Of a DNA stretch of 44,830 nucleotides, positions 1 to 8,220 are shown piece after piece. The translations under genes were made by a program, and so were the position numbers. How positions within the stretch are numbered: the stretch's first letter is position 1; the number at the start of each line of letters is the position of its first letter. Below the pieces are notes generated by a model. It did no database searches and was not told the DNA's origin. It saw only the letters and a list, made by a program, of their open reading frames with translations. This DNA comes from Anaerolineae bacterium (lineage in GTDB: Bacteria > Chloroflexota > Anaerolineae > Aggregatilineales > Phototrophicaceae): the NCBI GenBank assembly GCA_019912965.1, contig JAIOHM010000110.1:1-44830 (forward strand), read 5' to 3'.

Positions 1-400
1 AAACCACACTGCGCATCACGGGAAGCAAGCGTCCAAAGAATATAAAAACCGCGCCGTAACGGTTGAACCAGCCTAAGGCTTTGCCCAGATTCTCCTCGTT
101 GATGCCCGCCAGCCAGCCATAACGCCGCACGAATTGATGCAGCAACCGTTCATCCAACCACGCCCCGACTGCATACAGCACCAGCGATCCGCTGACACCG
201 CCCGTCACCGCCGCCGCCCACACCACCAGCACATGCAAACGACCGGATGCTGCAACCACACCTGAAAACGGCAAGAGTGTATCCGTCGGCACAGGAGGGA
301 ATACATTCTCCGCGAACTGCATCAGAAAAATGCCCGGATACCCCACCGTCAAAATCAACTGCTGGACGATCTCCGCAACCCGATTAATGATTTCAGCCAA
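1..400 (-). CDS. DedA/VTT-family membrane protein, N-terminal part (cut by window edge)
   Basis: Read on the minus strand from a TTG at 398-400, the frame stays open to the window edge (about 133 residues), so the C-terminus lies outside. An ENVFPPVPTD segment matches the acidic, proline-rich re-entrant motif of DedA (SNARE-associated/VTT) proteins. Near the edge FFGRLLPVMRSVV matches the family's conserved R-x3-P-x2-R motif. Hydrophobic stretches lie between these. DedA proteins are inner-membrane proteins linked to lipid flipping (undecaprenyl phosphate or phosphatidylethanolamine) and to envelope homeostasis; which lipid applies here cannot be told. The start is uncertain: an upstream ATG is out of frame and hits a stop after four codons, while the TTG has GAGG about seven bases before it. 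Confidence 0.72.
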   Translation of the reverse strand, partial: MAEIINRVAEIVQQLILTVGYPGIFLMQFAENVFPPVPTDTLLPFSGVVAASGRLHVLVVWAAAVTGGVSGSLVLYAVGAWLDERLLHQFVRRYGWLAGINEENLGKALGWFNRYGAVFIFFGRLLPVMRSVV

Positions 401-479
401 AGACCATCCTCAAACTTATGTGCATTTTCCTAGTAATTCCAAGAAAATACTGCGAAAATCACGCAGCCCAAGTATTGAT

Positions 480-517
480 TCCCTCCCTCGTTTACGGGGG
501 AGGGTTAGGGTGGGGGT
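480..517. repeat. G-rich hairpin repeat, copy 1
   Basis: CCCTCCC (481-487) pairs with GGGAGGG (498-504) and is followed by a TTAGGGTGGGGGT tail. Copies at 9937-9977 and 41571-41605 have the same stem-plus-tail design. It lies between the DedA and uvrC genes, outside coding sequence. Confidence 0.6.
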
Positions 518-555
518 ATCCAATAACTTTCTTGGAGCTACTCTGATTTTATATT

Positions 556-590
556 CATTACTCGTCACTCGTCACTTGTTACTTCTAGAG
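556..590. repeat. Tandem heptamer repeat at the uvrC 3' end
   Basis: Five consecutive 7-mers: CATTACT, CGTCACT, CGTCACT, TGTTACT, TCTAGAG. The last unit contains the TAG stop of uvrC (minus strand, 585-587), so the array runs right up to the end of the gene. Similar arrays occur at 6444, 9629, 9781, 14558, 20973 and 27075. Confidence 0.65.
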
Positions 591-2468
591 CATCTCCTTG
601 ATCGATGCCGCAATCTCTTCCGTGATACCCTTCACGGCGGTCAATTCCTCAATGCTGGCGCTGCGAATGGCGCTGATCGAATTCTCGAAAGCCTTCAACA
701 GAGCCTTACGTTTTTTCGGGCCAATCCCCGGAACAGTTTCCAGTTTGCTTGCCATACCTGCTTTGTTGCGCTGCTGGCGATGACTGGTGATGGCGAAACG
801 GTGGGCTTCATCACGCACCCGCTGCACCAGATACAGAGCGGGGCTGCGGCGGTCAAGGATAATCGGCATCGGATTTCCCGGCAGATACAATTCTTCAAAC
901 TGCTTCGCCAGCGAAACCACCGGCACACGCCCGAACAATCCGAATTCTTGCAATACCTCAACTGCGATTCCCAACTGTCCCTTGCCGCCGTCGATCATCA
1001 ACAAATCCGGTAGCAATCGCCACGTTTCATCGGTATCTTTGCCATCGGGCGCGACCTGAGTCGGGTCTTCCTGTGCCGTCTTCCAACGGGTGAAACGCCG
1101 GGTCAGTGCCTCGCGCATGGATTGATAATCGTCCGGGCCAGCGTGAGCCACCGTGCGGATATTAAAACGGCGGTATTCACTTTTGCGCGGCGCACCCTGC
1201 ACAAACATCACCCGGCTGGCGACAATCGATGTTCCCTGCGTGGTGCTGATGTCGTAACATTCGATGCGGTTGGGCGGCGTCGGCAGATTGAGCGCGGCTT
1301 GCAGCGCCGATAAGGCTTCTTCCTGTTTATGGGTATCCGCCTCCCATTGTTCACGGATCATCCGCAGGGCTTCCGAGGCATTTTCGCCCGCCATCTTTAC
1401 TAGATCGCGCTTGTTGCCACGCTTCGGCACAGAAATCGTCACTTTCTGCCCGCTGCGTTTATCCTTCAACCACTGCTCGATAATCCGCGCTTCTTCGACC
1501 TCATTGGGCAGAATCAATTCGTGTGGAATTTCGGCAGCATCGGCATAAAATTGGGTGATGAACTGGCTCAAAACTTCCGAATCCGGTTCACCTTCCGCCC
1601 CACCCAGCATCCGCACATCACTGCCCACCAGCTTGCCGTTGCGGATGAATAAAATTTGTACGGCGGCATCATTTTTATCGCGGGCGACGGCGATCACATC
1701 ATGATCGGTCATGTTCGGATTGACCGCTTTATGCCGCTGGGTGATGTATTCAATCGCTCGCAACTGGTCACGAATCATCGCCGCTTTCTCAAAGTTGAGC
1801 GCATCCGCAGCTTGGTTCATCTCGGCGGTCATACGCTTGACCACACCTTCCGACCTGCCGCTGAGAACATCCATCAATTCCCCGATCATCGCACGGTATT
1901 CGGCTTTATTCACTGTCCCGATGCAGGGTGCATTGCATAATTTGATGTCATAAAACAGGCAGGCGCGTTCGTCTTTGCCGTTAATCACCCGGTCGCAGGT
2001 CAGGTATGGGAACGCGCGCCGCAGAGTCCGCAGCGTATTCTGCACCGCCCACATCGCCGCGTATGGCCCAAAGTAACGGCTGCCATCCTTGACGATTCGG
2101 CGCGTGGTTTCGACCTTTGGGAACGGGTCTTGCCAGTTGATTTTGATGTAGGGATAGTGCTTGTCATCTTTGAGGCTGATGTTATAAAACGGCTGGTGCT
2201 GTTTGATGAGCGTCTCTTCGGTGATGAGCGCCTGCACCTCCGTTTCAGTGACGATAATTTCGATGTCCACGATGTTTTCGCGCAGACGAAGCGTTTTGGC
2301 GCTGCTTTCCGCGCTGGAGTTGAAATAACTGCGGACACGATTCCGCAGCTTTTTCGCCTTGCCCACATAGATAATTGTGCCCTTGTCGTCCTTCATCAGG
2401 TAACAACCGGGCTTGGCGGGCAAACTACTAAGTATCCGCTGGATGTGTTCAGGAGGTTTGAAGGTCAT
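585..2468 (-). CDS. uvrC: Excinuclease ABC subunit C
   Basis: A 627-residue UvrC, the dual-incision nuclease of UvrABC nucleotide excision repair; it cuts 3' and then 5' of a bulky lesion marked by UvrB. The N-terminus has a GIY-YIG nuclease domain (roughly residues 14-95, with PGCYLMKDDKG then IIYVGKAKKLRNRVRSYF). A UVR motif at about 205-240 would contact UvrB. The RNase H-like second nuclease region includes ECYDISTTQGTSIVAS near 400. Two C-terminal helix-hairpin-helix motifs (VPGIGPKKRKALLKAF and VKGITEEIAASI) bind DNA. Length is normal and the protein looks intact. The start lies six bases after the stop of the DUF4926 gene, so the two are probably cotranscribed. Its stop codon lies in a heptamer repeat. 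Confidence 0.96.
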   Translation of the reverse strand: MTFKPPEHIQRILSSLPAKPGCYLMKDDKGTIIYVGKAKKLRNRVRSYFNSSAESSAKTLRLRENIVDIEIIVTETEVQALITEETLIKQHQPFYNISLKDDKHYPYIKINWQDPFPKVETTRRIVKDGSRYFGPYAAMWAVQNTLRTLRRAFPYLTCDRVINGKDERACLFYDIKLCNAPCIGTVNKAEYRAMIGELMDVLSGRSEGVVKRMTAEMNQAADALNFEKAAMIRDQLRAIEYITQRHKAVNPNMTDHDVIAVARDKNDAAVQILFIRNGKLVGSDVRMLGGAEGEPDSEVLSQFITQFYADAAEIPHELILPNEVEEARIIEQWLKDKRSGQKVTISVPKRGNKRDLVKMAGENASEALRMIREQWEADTHKQEEALSALQAALNLPTPPNRIECYDISTTQGTSIVASRVMFVQGAPRKSEYRRFNIRTVAHAGPDDYQSMREALTRRFTRWKTAQEDPTQVAPDGKDTDETWRLLPDLLMIDGGKGQLGIAVEVLQEFGLFGRVPVVSLAKQFEELYLPGNPMPIILDRRSPALYLVQRVRDEAHRFAITSHRQQRNKAGMASKLETVPGIGPKKRKALLKAFENSISAIRSASIEELTAVKGITEEIAASIKEML

Positions 2469-2474
2469 AAGCCA

Positions 2475-2699
2475 TTATGCCAGTTTACGCGCAGTTGCGA
2501 TTTCGCCCGCTTCTGGGCGGCGAATTTGCGATGAGAAAAGCGAAATTACAGCGATAGGATTACCATTGAGTTCAACAAATTCCACTTCGTAACCCTGTTC
2601 ATGGACAAGAACGACTGTCCCAATATCCCCGATTTTGAGGCGATATTTCGGCAAGTCAACCATCAGCACGACGGTTTCCAATTCTTCAATCATATGCAT
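2475..2699 (-). CDS. DUF4926 family protein
   Basis: A 74-residue protein with the DUF4926 pattern: IEELETVVLMVDLP, then LKIGDIGTVV, then a YEVEFVELNG stretch followed by a small hydrophobic strand. The GDxGTVV core suggests a small SH3-like beta barrel. Function is unknown; the family is often found next to toxin-like or nuclease-like genes, but here it sits directly in front of uvrC with a six-base gap. Two start codons (2697-2699 and 2691-2693) are possible, and neither has a clear ribosome binding site, so the first two residues may not be part of the protein. Confidence 0.7.
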   Translation of the reverse strand: MHMIEELETVVLMVDLPKYRLKIGDIGTVVLVHEQGYEVEFVELNGNPIAVISLFSSQIRRPEAGEIATARKLA

Positions 2700-2849
2700 G
2701 TGACCCGATACGGTTAATTTGTTCTATTGTAGCGTGTCCATATCACATCTGCGAAGACTCGAAAATCATCCCGCGCATCGCTTTCGCAAATCCTCATTTC
2801 ACGGTAACATCGTCGTATACATTACCATTCGCAATCTTACGAAATACCC

Positions 2850-4373
2850 ATGCCCTACCAAACTGCCTTTATCAGCTACCGTCGCCAATCCAGCCATGCC
2901 GAAGCCGCCTTTATCCATAACAGCCTTCGCGCATTAGGTGTTGATGTTTTTTATGACCGGGATGATCTCGCAGCAGGCGATCTGTGGGAAGCACGGCTCA
3001 ACGAAGAACTCGTCAACCGTGACTGCCTGATTGTTGTACTTGCACCGGAAACCCTACAAGAATCGTATTGGGTGCCGCGCGAAATTCAGATTGCGCTCAC
3101 CCAGAACAAGAAAATTATCCCGGTTTTTACAAAGGGATTCACCTTTTCTGATGCGTATGTCCCCGACGACATCGCAGGTTTGAAGCGGTACAACGGCATT
3201 CGCTTCGATTACGATATTGCCGATTATGCGGTGGGGCAAATTACGAAGGTGCTGGAAATTAAGGTGACAGTCAATGTGACCCAAACACCACCACTCGCCC
3301 CTGAAAAACAACCAAGCTGGGTCGCACGTTTTCTTTCGAGCCAGTCGTGGCAAGGCATCAGTGCCATTATCGGCATCATCGGTATCATCATAGCGGTAAT
3401 CGCATTGAATGCCTCAAATCAATCAACAGCAAACACAACCTCAACGCCTCAGCTTTCCACTGTAGCAATCATCCCAACAGCTACCGATAACCCCACAAAC
3501 ACGCCTCAACCAACCAATGTGATTACAGATACACCAGTGATATCCACTACCACAAGCACACCAACCGAAACGCCCACGCAATCGCCAACACCAATCCCAT
3601 TGGGTTACGCAGGCAACGAGGTGGAAAACAACTCAGAATGGCAGGAAAAAATTCGCAAGACATTTAAACAGGATCGTGATGGCATTGAAATCAGCTTTGA
3701 CATTGTATTTGTACCAGCGGGATGCTACGTTATGGGGCGTGCAGACAGCCAATATAATGACGAAAGCCCCATTAGTAACCGCCAATGTTTTCACGAGCCA
3801 TTTTGGATTGACCGAACAGAAGTCACATGGGGAGCTTATATCGAATGCGTCAATGCAGGTATTTGCAGCAATACACCTGTTTCAATGGCACCCGGCCCTG
3901 CACGACAAATCGACTTGCCAGTGACAGTAGTGACATGGACTGAAGCGAAAACATATTGCCAATCGCGCGGTGGTGATCTACCTACAGAAGCTGAGTGGGA
4001 GTATGCGGCGCGCGGACCTTCAGGCCTAAAATATCCATGGGGGAATGATTTCATCACTAATTATGCAATCTACAACACTACATCACCAAGCATAGTTGGC
4101 AGCTTATCGCAGGCCAGTCAAGCATGGGTTGGTGCAATGGATATGCTGGGCAACGTCCAAGAATGGATGAATACCATTTATAGACTCTATCCCTATGACC
4201 CTGAAGATGGTCGGGAATCAGATGATGATACAACCAACCAACGAGTAGTCAGAGGCGGTGCATGGAGCTATCTTGGCAATATTTATTCCGCTCGCCGCAA
4301 CCAACTCGCTCCTGCCCGTAGGTGGCATGATACAGGTTTCCGTTGTGCCTATCCCAATACAATCGCTGGATAA
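2850..4373 (+). CDS. TIR domain - transmembrane - FGE/SUMF-like fusion protein
   Basis: A 507-residue three-part protein. Residues 4-135 form a TIR domain (TAFISYRR start; VFYDRDDLAAGDLWE; SYWVPREIQIAL, in which E78 is at the position of the NADase glutamate). One transmembrane helix spans about 170-187, followed by a Thr/Pro/Ser-rich linker (190-250). Residues 285-502 match the formylglycine-generating-enzyme/sulfatase-modifying fold: FVPAGCYVMG, FWIDRTEVTWGAY, LPTEAEWEYAARG, YPWGND, GNVQEWM and RVVRGGAW through GFRCAYP. In the segment where FGE carries its catalytic cysteine pair this protein has WSYLGNIYSARR with no cysteine, so a formylglycine-forming activity is unlikely and a binding role is more plausible. 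Topology should put TIR in the cytoplasm and the FGE-like domain outside. TIR-FGE fusions suggest a sensor that signals or depletes NAD; that role is inferred. Confidence 0.85.
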   Translation: MPYQTAFISYRRQSSHAEAAFIHNSLRALGVDVFYDRDDLAAGDLWEARLNEELVNRDCLIVVLAPETLQESYWVPREIQIALTQNKKIIPVFTKGFTFSDAYVPDDIAGLKRYNGIRFDYDIADYAVGQITKVLEIKVTVNVTQTPPLAPEKQPSWVARFLSSQSWQGISAIIGIIGIIIAVIALNASNQSTANTTSTPQLSTVAIIPTATDNPTNTPQPTNVITDTPVISTTTSTPTETPTQSPTPIPLGYAGNEVENNSEWQEKIRKTFKQDRDGIEISFDIVFVPAGCYVMGRADSQYNDESPISNRQCFHEPFWIDRTEVTWGAYIECVNAGICSNTPVSMAPGPARQIDLPVTVVTWTEAKTYCQSRGGDLPTEAEWEYAARGPSGLKYPWGNDFITNYAIYNTTSPSIVGSLSQASQAWVGAMDMLGNVQEWMNTIYRLYPYDPEDGRESDDDTTNQRVVRGGAWSYLGNIYSARRNQLAPARRWHDTGFRCAYPNTIAG

Positions 4374-4541
4374 AAGAATATGAGGAAACAACATTTCCCT
4401 CAAAACCATTGAGGTTATGCTGGCACAGGTAATGACGAATTCATTGCCATCAGGATCAAAGAAATTGCCTCCTGCCACCCGCCGCGCCCGAAGCTACTGC
4501 CTTTCAGGTACAGGGGACGTTGAATCCATAGGGCAACAAAT

Positions 4542-4566
4542 GGGGCGAACCAATGGTGTTCGCCCC
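4542..4566. terminator. GC-rich hairpin between convergent genes
   Basis: GGGGCGAAC (4542-4550) pairs with GTTCGCCCC (4558-4566) around a seven-base loop. It lies between the ends of the TIR-FGE gene (plus) and the SHOCT gene (minus). A T-rich stretch follows on the plus strand and a weaker one on the minus strand, so it could terminate both. It also resembles the AGGGGCG...CGCCC hairpins at 10045, 34418, 41538 and 41640. Confidence 0.5.
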
Positions 4567-4572
4567 TGCAAT

Positions 4573-5301
4573 TTATTTTAAGCTATCCAGAATCGTTCTT
4601 CGCAGGCGGTCATATTCTTCCGTCGAAATCAGCCCTTTGTCGCGGGCTTCCTGCAACTGCTGAAGTTTATCCGTCAGGTCGTTCTGATCGGTCGCGGTTG
4701 TCCACTGGCTGGCATCCCCCATCATCGAACTCATGCCGCCCAACAGTTGATTGACAATCCGCGCGGTTTCTGGCGGTAAGTCTCCAGTGCTGACCTGTTT
4801 ACCATTGACTGTAACCACGGTGCCGGAACGAGTCATCGGGCCAGAGTCCGCCGTGATGACGGTCGGTGTGCCAACCGGATTATTGCCTCCCATGTTGAAT
4901 ACAGTGGAGGATGAGCCAAAACCCGGCATGTAATCGGCGGGCTGATCGAAGGTGCGTTTGGCTGCCCGGCGCATCATGCCATAAACACCCCAGATCGTCA
5001 GGAGTAAACCCGCCACGAAGGGCACCGCGAATCCGGCGACCATCATGCCGATTGCCTGCCCCGTAACGTCGCGCTGCTGGCCTTCGTTGTTCTCACAGTA
5101 AAAGGCAAGGCTGCGTCCTGCTGGGCGATTGAACGAATTATTGACCGTGCCGCCCACTTCCTGCACGAAAGTTTCGCCCGGCTGACAAACAAGGCTTGTC
5201 ATCACATTAGTCATCATCGGATTGGGTGACTCGACCATAACCATAACCAGCACGATAAATGACAGCGCCATCAACCCGATGCCCAATAACAACCGTATCA
5301 T
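4573..5301 (-). CDS. Two-TM membrane protein with C-terminal SHOCT domain
   Basis: A 242-residue protein with a hydrophobic N-terminus (about 3-22), an extracytoplasmic stretch of some 60 residues with cysteines at 40 and 70 that could form a disulfide, and a second helix (about 84-110) followed by a basic MMRRAAKR stop-transfer. After a low-complexity linker, residues 205-242 match a SHOCT (short C-terminal) motif: LTDKLQQLQEARDKGLISTEEYDRLR. SHOCT segments are thought to mediate oligomerisation or protein contacts; no enzymatic function can be proposed. The start has a GGGGTGGGG stretch just before the ATG. It is transcribed divergently from the YfhO-like gene with about 106 bases between the starts. 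Confidence 0.75.
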   Translation of the reverse strand: MIRLLLGIGLMALSFIVLVMVMVESPNPMMTNVMTSLVCQPGETFVQEVGGTVNNSFNRPAGRSLAFYCENNEGQQRDVTGQAIGMMVAGFAVPFVAGLLLTIWGVYGMMRRAAKRTFDQPADYMPGFGSSSTVFNMGGNNPVGTPTVITADSGPMTRSGTVVTVNGKQVSTGDLPPETARIVNQLLGGMSSMMGDASQWTTATDQNDLTDKLQQLQEARDKGLISTEEYDRLRRTILDSLK

Positions 5302-5407
5302 TGCCCCACCCCTGAAATATCGGCTTTTGTTCCACTATAAGGATTTTGTATTTACCCCGCAACCATACTTTTATGCTGTTTTTTCGGCTCTATGCTATCC
5401 TACTGCT

Positions 5408-7912
5408 ATGAGCACTTCTCACCCACTACGCGCCATTCGCCATGCTTCACCAGAATTGATTGCCATCGCCATCCTGTGGGCGCTGTATATCAGCCTGTTC
5501 GCCCCGGCCAGCCCATTTGTGACGCCTGACGGATTGGATACCGAACCGCTAAGGCATGTGTTATTCGATCCCGATATGCGCCAATCCGGGCTGGAACATG
5601 AACGGCTCGTCGGCGCGATTTTACCCATCAAAATTGGGCTGGAACGGTACGGCCATATTCCGACCTGGAATCCCTATCTGGGTACAGGTGTGCCGATCAT
5701 CAACAACGGTTTTAATTATCTGTTCAATCCATTTCACAGCCTGCCTGTACTGCTGTTGGGTGGGGTGCAGGGTGGCAAACTCAGCACCTTCATTGCCCTG
5801 TTGATCGCTGGCTACAGCATGTGGGGGTTGGGGCGTGCGCTGGGGTTGGGCGGCGTGGCGCGGGTGATGACAGCGGTGCTGTACATGGCGAATGGGGGCA
5901 TCGCAGGTAAGTTCGCCACCGGACATTTTCAACTGGCGATGAGTCTGGCATGGCCTCCGCTGGTGCTGGCGGCTATGTGGTGGGTCATCCACAGTCCACG
6001 CCGACGGGCGGTAATCGCATTCGCAGTGGCGTTCGTGCTATTGTTCTTCGCGGGCAATATTTACTATGTACTCCATACCCTAATCTGCTGTGCAGTGATG
6101 GTTGGGGCGCATCTATTTAAACGGGATGAAGGGCGCTGGCGAATACAATGGTCGCTGCTCAAGCGAGTCCTGATAGCGGGTGTATTCGCCTTCGGGTTAT
6201 CCGCGCTCCAGTTTTTCCCGATCTGGGAGACGCGGCCTTACGTCAGTCATGATAATCAGGTGATTAACCCCGATGGCAGCCTCGGTGGAAATTACAGTTT
6301 AGGGCAGGCAGCGGCTAACTTGATTTATCCCTGGCCGCAGTGGAACACCTTTCAGGTACTTTCTTATGGACAGTTGATCGCGGTGGATTACACCTACATC
6401 GGCCCGACGGTTTTTCTGTTTATGGTTGTCGCGCTGGCGGTGGTCAGTTATCAGCGATTAGCGATTAGCGGTCAGCCTTCAGCAGTTAGCCAAGAACCCG
6501 CAGTACTCAGTACTCAGTACTTTGCAATCATCCCCATCGCCTTAATCCTCGCGCTGCTGATGATGATATGGGCGGCGGGACAAACGCCGATTCTCGAATG
6601 GTTGTACACACGGGTTAAACTGCTGGCCGAATTTCGCTTTCTGGGGCGGGCGCTGACCATCGCCGCACTCTGGTGGATTGTGCTGGCGGGTGTAGCGGTG
6701 GATGTGCTGTGGAAAGCTGCGCGAAACTATTTGGGGACAAGTTCGCTGTTTGATAAAGATGATCGGGTTCGGCTGATACGGGCGCTGGGATTGGCGGTTC
6801 TCGTTTGGGGATACTTGCTGCTCTACAGCACAGCCAATACTTCGACTCGGCTGGGATTGGTACTGAACAATTTTGAATGGCTCAATCGTCTGGATGGCTG
6901 GCGGTTCACCTCGTTTCGCGCGGCAGCCGATGGATTATGGCTGTTCATGCTGGTCGCGGTATTATTCGATACCGGATTATTGATAGTGATTGGGCGCAGA
7001 CGGTCAGGGTGGCGCGCGGTTGGAACGCGCATACTGCGGATAGTGGTGCTGGTTGGTGTGCTGGGAGCAGTTGCGGATGTGCTGCGTACCAACAGCCAGC
7101 TTTATGAGTTTACGCCTGCCCCGCCGGATTTTGCCCATGTTTACCCGGATGTTCACCAGCAGAGTCCGGGCGAACCATTTCCATCCATTAACGAACCCTT
7201 CGGTGTACTGGCGTTCGCAGCTTACGAGAACGAGGTACGGAATTGGGGACTAACGGAAGGCTGGAAGCCACTGCCACTAGAGGGCATTATTCCGTTACGG
7301 GCGGGGGGATTAGTGGCGCTGCCACGTTGGGCGGTGGTGGCCTATAGCCCAACAGGCGACGCGGCGCAGGCATTCGCAGAACGCTTCGTCAATAATCTGC
7401 CCTATCAGCAGGTGCGCTGTTATCCACAGCCGCCCGCCCTGCAAGGTGTTGATCCGTGTGATACTGCCGCCCAGCCGATAACCATTCTGTATCAACTGCG
7501 TGATCCTTTGCCGTATGCCTTCATCGTACCGGCGGAACGCCTGCTGACAGATGCAAGATCGTTAAACGGGACGAATGTATTTCCGGCGCGGGTGCTGGAA
7601 CACCAGCAGGATGTGATTACGCTTCAGGCCATCACACCGGGGGATGGGCTGGATTATTACCTCATCGTTCAGGAAACCAACTTTCCCGGCTGGCAGGCGT
7701 TGGTGGATGGCGTTCCGGTTCAGCCCGTCACCGCCGAGACGGATTATGAACTGGATGGCTATCGCGGATTTGTGGCTGTGCCGATTCCGGCTGGAACCCA
7801 TACGTATACACTGCGATTTGTGCCGCCCGGTTTACCGACGGGCATTCTCATTTCAGGGATAACGCTCATGGTGATGGGGGTATATGTGGGGCGGAAGCGA
7901 AAAAATGCTTAG
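5408..7912 (+). CDS. YfhO-family polytopic membrane protein
   Basis: An 834-residue protein with many transmembrane helices and a soluble C-terminal part, as in YfhO (bacterial membrane protein YfhO, PF09586), a group related to GT-C glycosyltransferases and implicated in lipoteichoic-acid or polysaccharide glycosylation in Firmicutes. Near the N-terminus is an acidic loop, then a P-x-W-N-P motif (HIPTWNPYLGTG) typical of GT-C-like proteins. The C-terminus has the family's beta-rich ending (NFPGWQALVDGVPV, then GTHTYTLRFVPPG) and a last helix. I chose the ATG at 5408 because an earlier in-frame ATG at 5222 would overlap the divergent SHOCT gene and add a non-membrane tail. A heptamer repeat array at 6444-6521 lies inside the frame and encodes a loop of about 26 residues. 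The substrate is unknown. Confidence 0.8.
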   Translation: MSTSHPLRAIRHASPELIAIAILWALYISLFAPASPFVTPDGLDTEPLRHVLFDPDMRQSGLEHERLVGAILPIKIGLERYGHIPTWNPYLGTGVPIINNGFNYLFNPFHSLPVLLLGGVQGGKLSTFIALLIAGYSMWGLGRALGLGGVARVMTAVLYMANGGIAGKFATGHFQLAMSLAWPPLVLAAMWWVIHSPRRRAVIAFAVAFVLLFFAGNIYYVLHTLICCAVMVGAHLFKRDEGRWRIQWSLLKRVLIAGVFAFGLSALQFFPIWETRPYVSHDNQVINPDGSLGGNYSLGQAAANLIYPWPQWNTFQVLSYGQLIAVDYTYIGPTVFLFMVVALAVVSYQRLAISGQPSAVSQEPAVLSTQYFAIIPIALILALLMMIWAAGQTPILEWLYTRVKLLAEFRFLGRALTIAALWWIVLAGVAVDVLWKAARNYLGTSSLFDKDDRVRLIRALGLAVLVWGYLLLYSTANTSTRLGLVLNNFEWLNRLDGWRFTSFRAAADGLWLFMLVAVLFDTGLLIVIGRRRSGWRAVGTRILRIVVLVGVLGAVADVLRTNSQLYEFTPAPPDFAHVYPDVHQQSPGEPFPSINEPFGVLAFAAYENEVRNWGLTEGWKPLPLEGIIPLRAGGLVALPRWAVVAYSPTGDAAQAFAERFVNNLPYQQVRCYPQPPALQGVDPCDTAAQPITILYQLRDPLPYAFIVPAERLLTDARSLNGTNVFPARVLEHQQDVITLQAITPGDGLDYYLIVQETNFPGWQALVDGVPVQPVTAETDYELDGYRGFVAVPIPAGTHTYTLRFVPPGLPTGILISGITLMVMGVYVGRKRKNA
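6444..6521. repeat. Heptamer repeat array inside the YfhO-like gene
   Basis: Eleven consecutive 7-mers, including ATCAGCG, ATTAGCG, ATTAGCG, GTCAGCC, TTCAGCA, GTTAGCC, CGCAGTA, CTCAGTA, CTCAGTA. They are translated as a Ser/Gln/Ala-rich loop (roughly YQRLAISGQPSAVSQEPAVL) between two membrane helices. It is the same kind of array seen between genes elsewhere in the window, here tolerated in frame. Confidence 0.7.
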
Positions 7913-8220
7913 CGGTACGCTTTGGACAACAGGAATTTGAGACTTTCCCACTGAACAGCGCCGCCCCGCTTAGGGCTAAACCAGCACCTACGTAATCTCA
8001 GCTTAGGTAGCGGGTGTTTGTGACTCTAATATCCGATAACTACACCCCAGATGTGAAAATGGGGAAAGTCAAGAGTTACTCATGAGGGCATTTCAATCAA
8101 CACTGCATCATGCCCACTATTCAGCACCTGTTGGACTTATCTTTCTTCTCACTTTGGCACTACCTATACCCTTCCCAAGTGAGATGGATTATCTGATAAA
8201 TGTATCTGATGTCGGAGATT
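7913..8220. other. Intergenic stretch with a 9-bp inverted repeat
   Basis: No convincing gene. GACTTTCCC at 7941-7949 is matched by its perfect inverse GGGAAAGTC at 8062-8070, enclosing about 112 bases that contain a further small stem (ACCTA near 7987 with TAGGT near 8005). This could be a small terminal-inverted-repeat element or a structured 3' region; no target-site duplication is evident. A 74-codon frame starting at 8082 overlaps the next gene and is not supported. Confidence 0.35.

Noticed and set aside
556..590. CRISPR-like array
   Set aside because: Units are 7 bases with no spacers; no cas gene in the window.
3700..4373. Diversity-generating retroelement target in the FGE-like domain
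   Set aside because: No reverse transcriptase and no template repeat seen nearby.
4400..4500. Fragment reading GYAGTGNDEF, similar to the GYAGN start of the FGE-like domain upstream
   Set aside because: Too short to tell a duplicated remnant from chance.
5222..5407. Earlier start for the YfhO-like gene
   Set aside because: Would overlap the divergent SHOCT gene and add an unlikely N-terminus.
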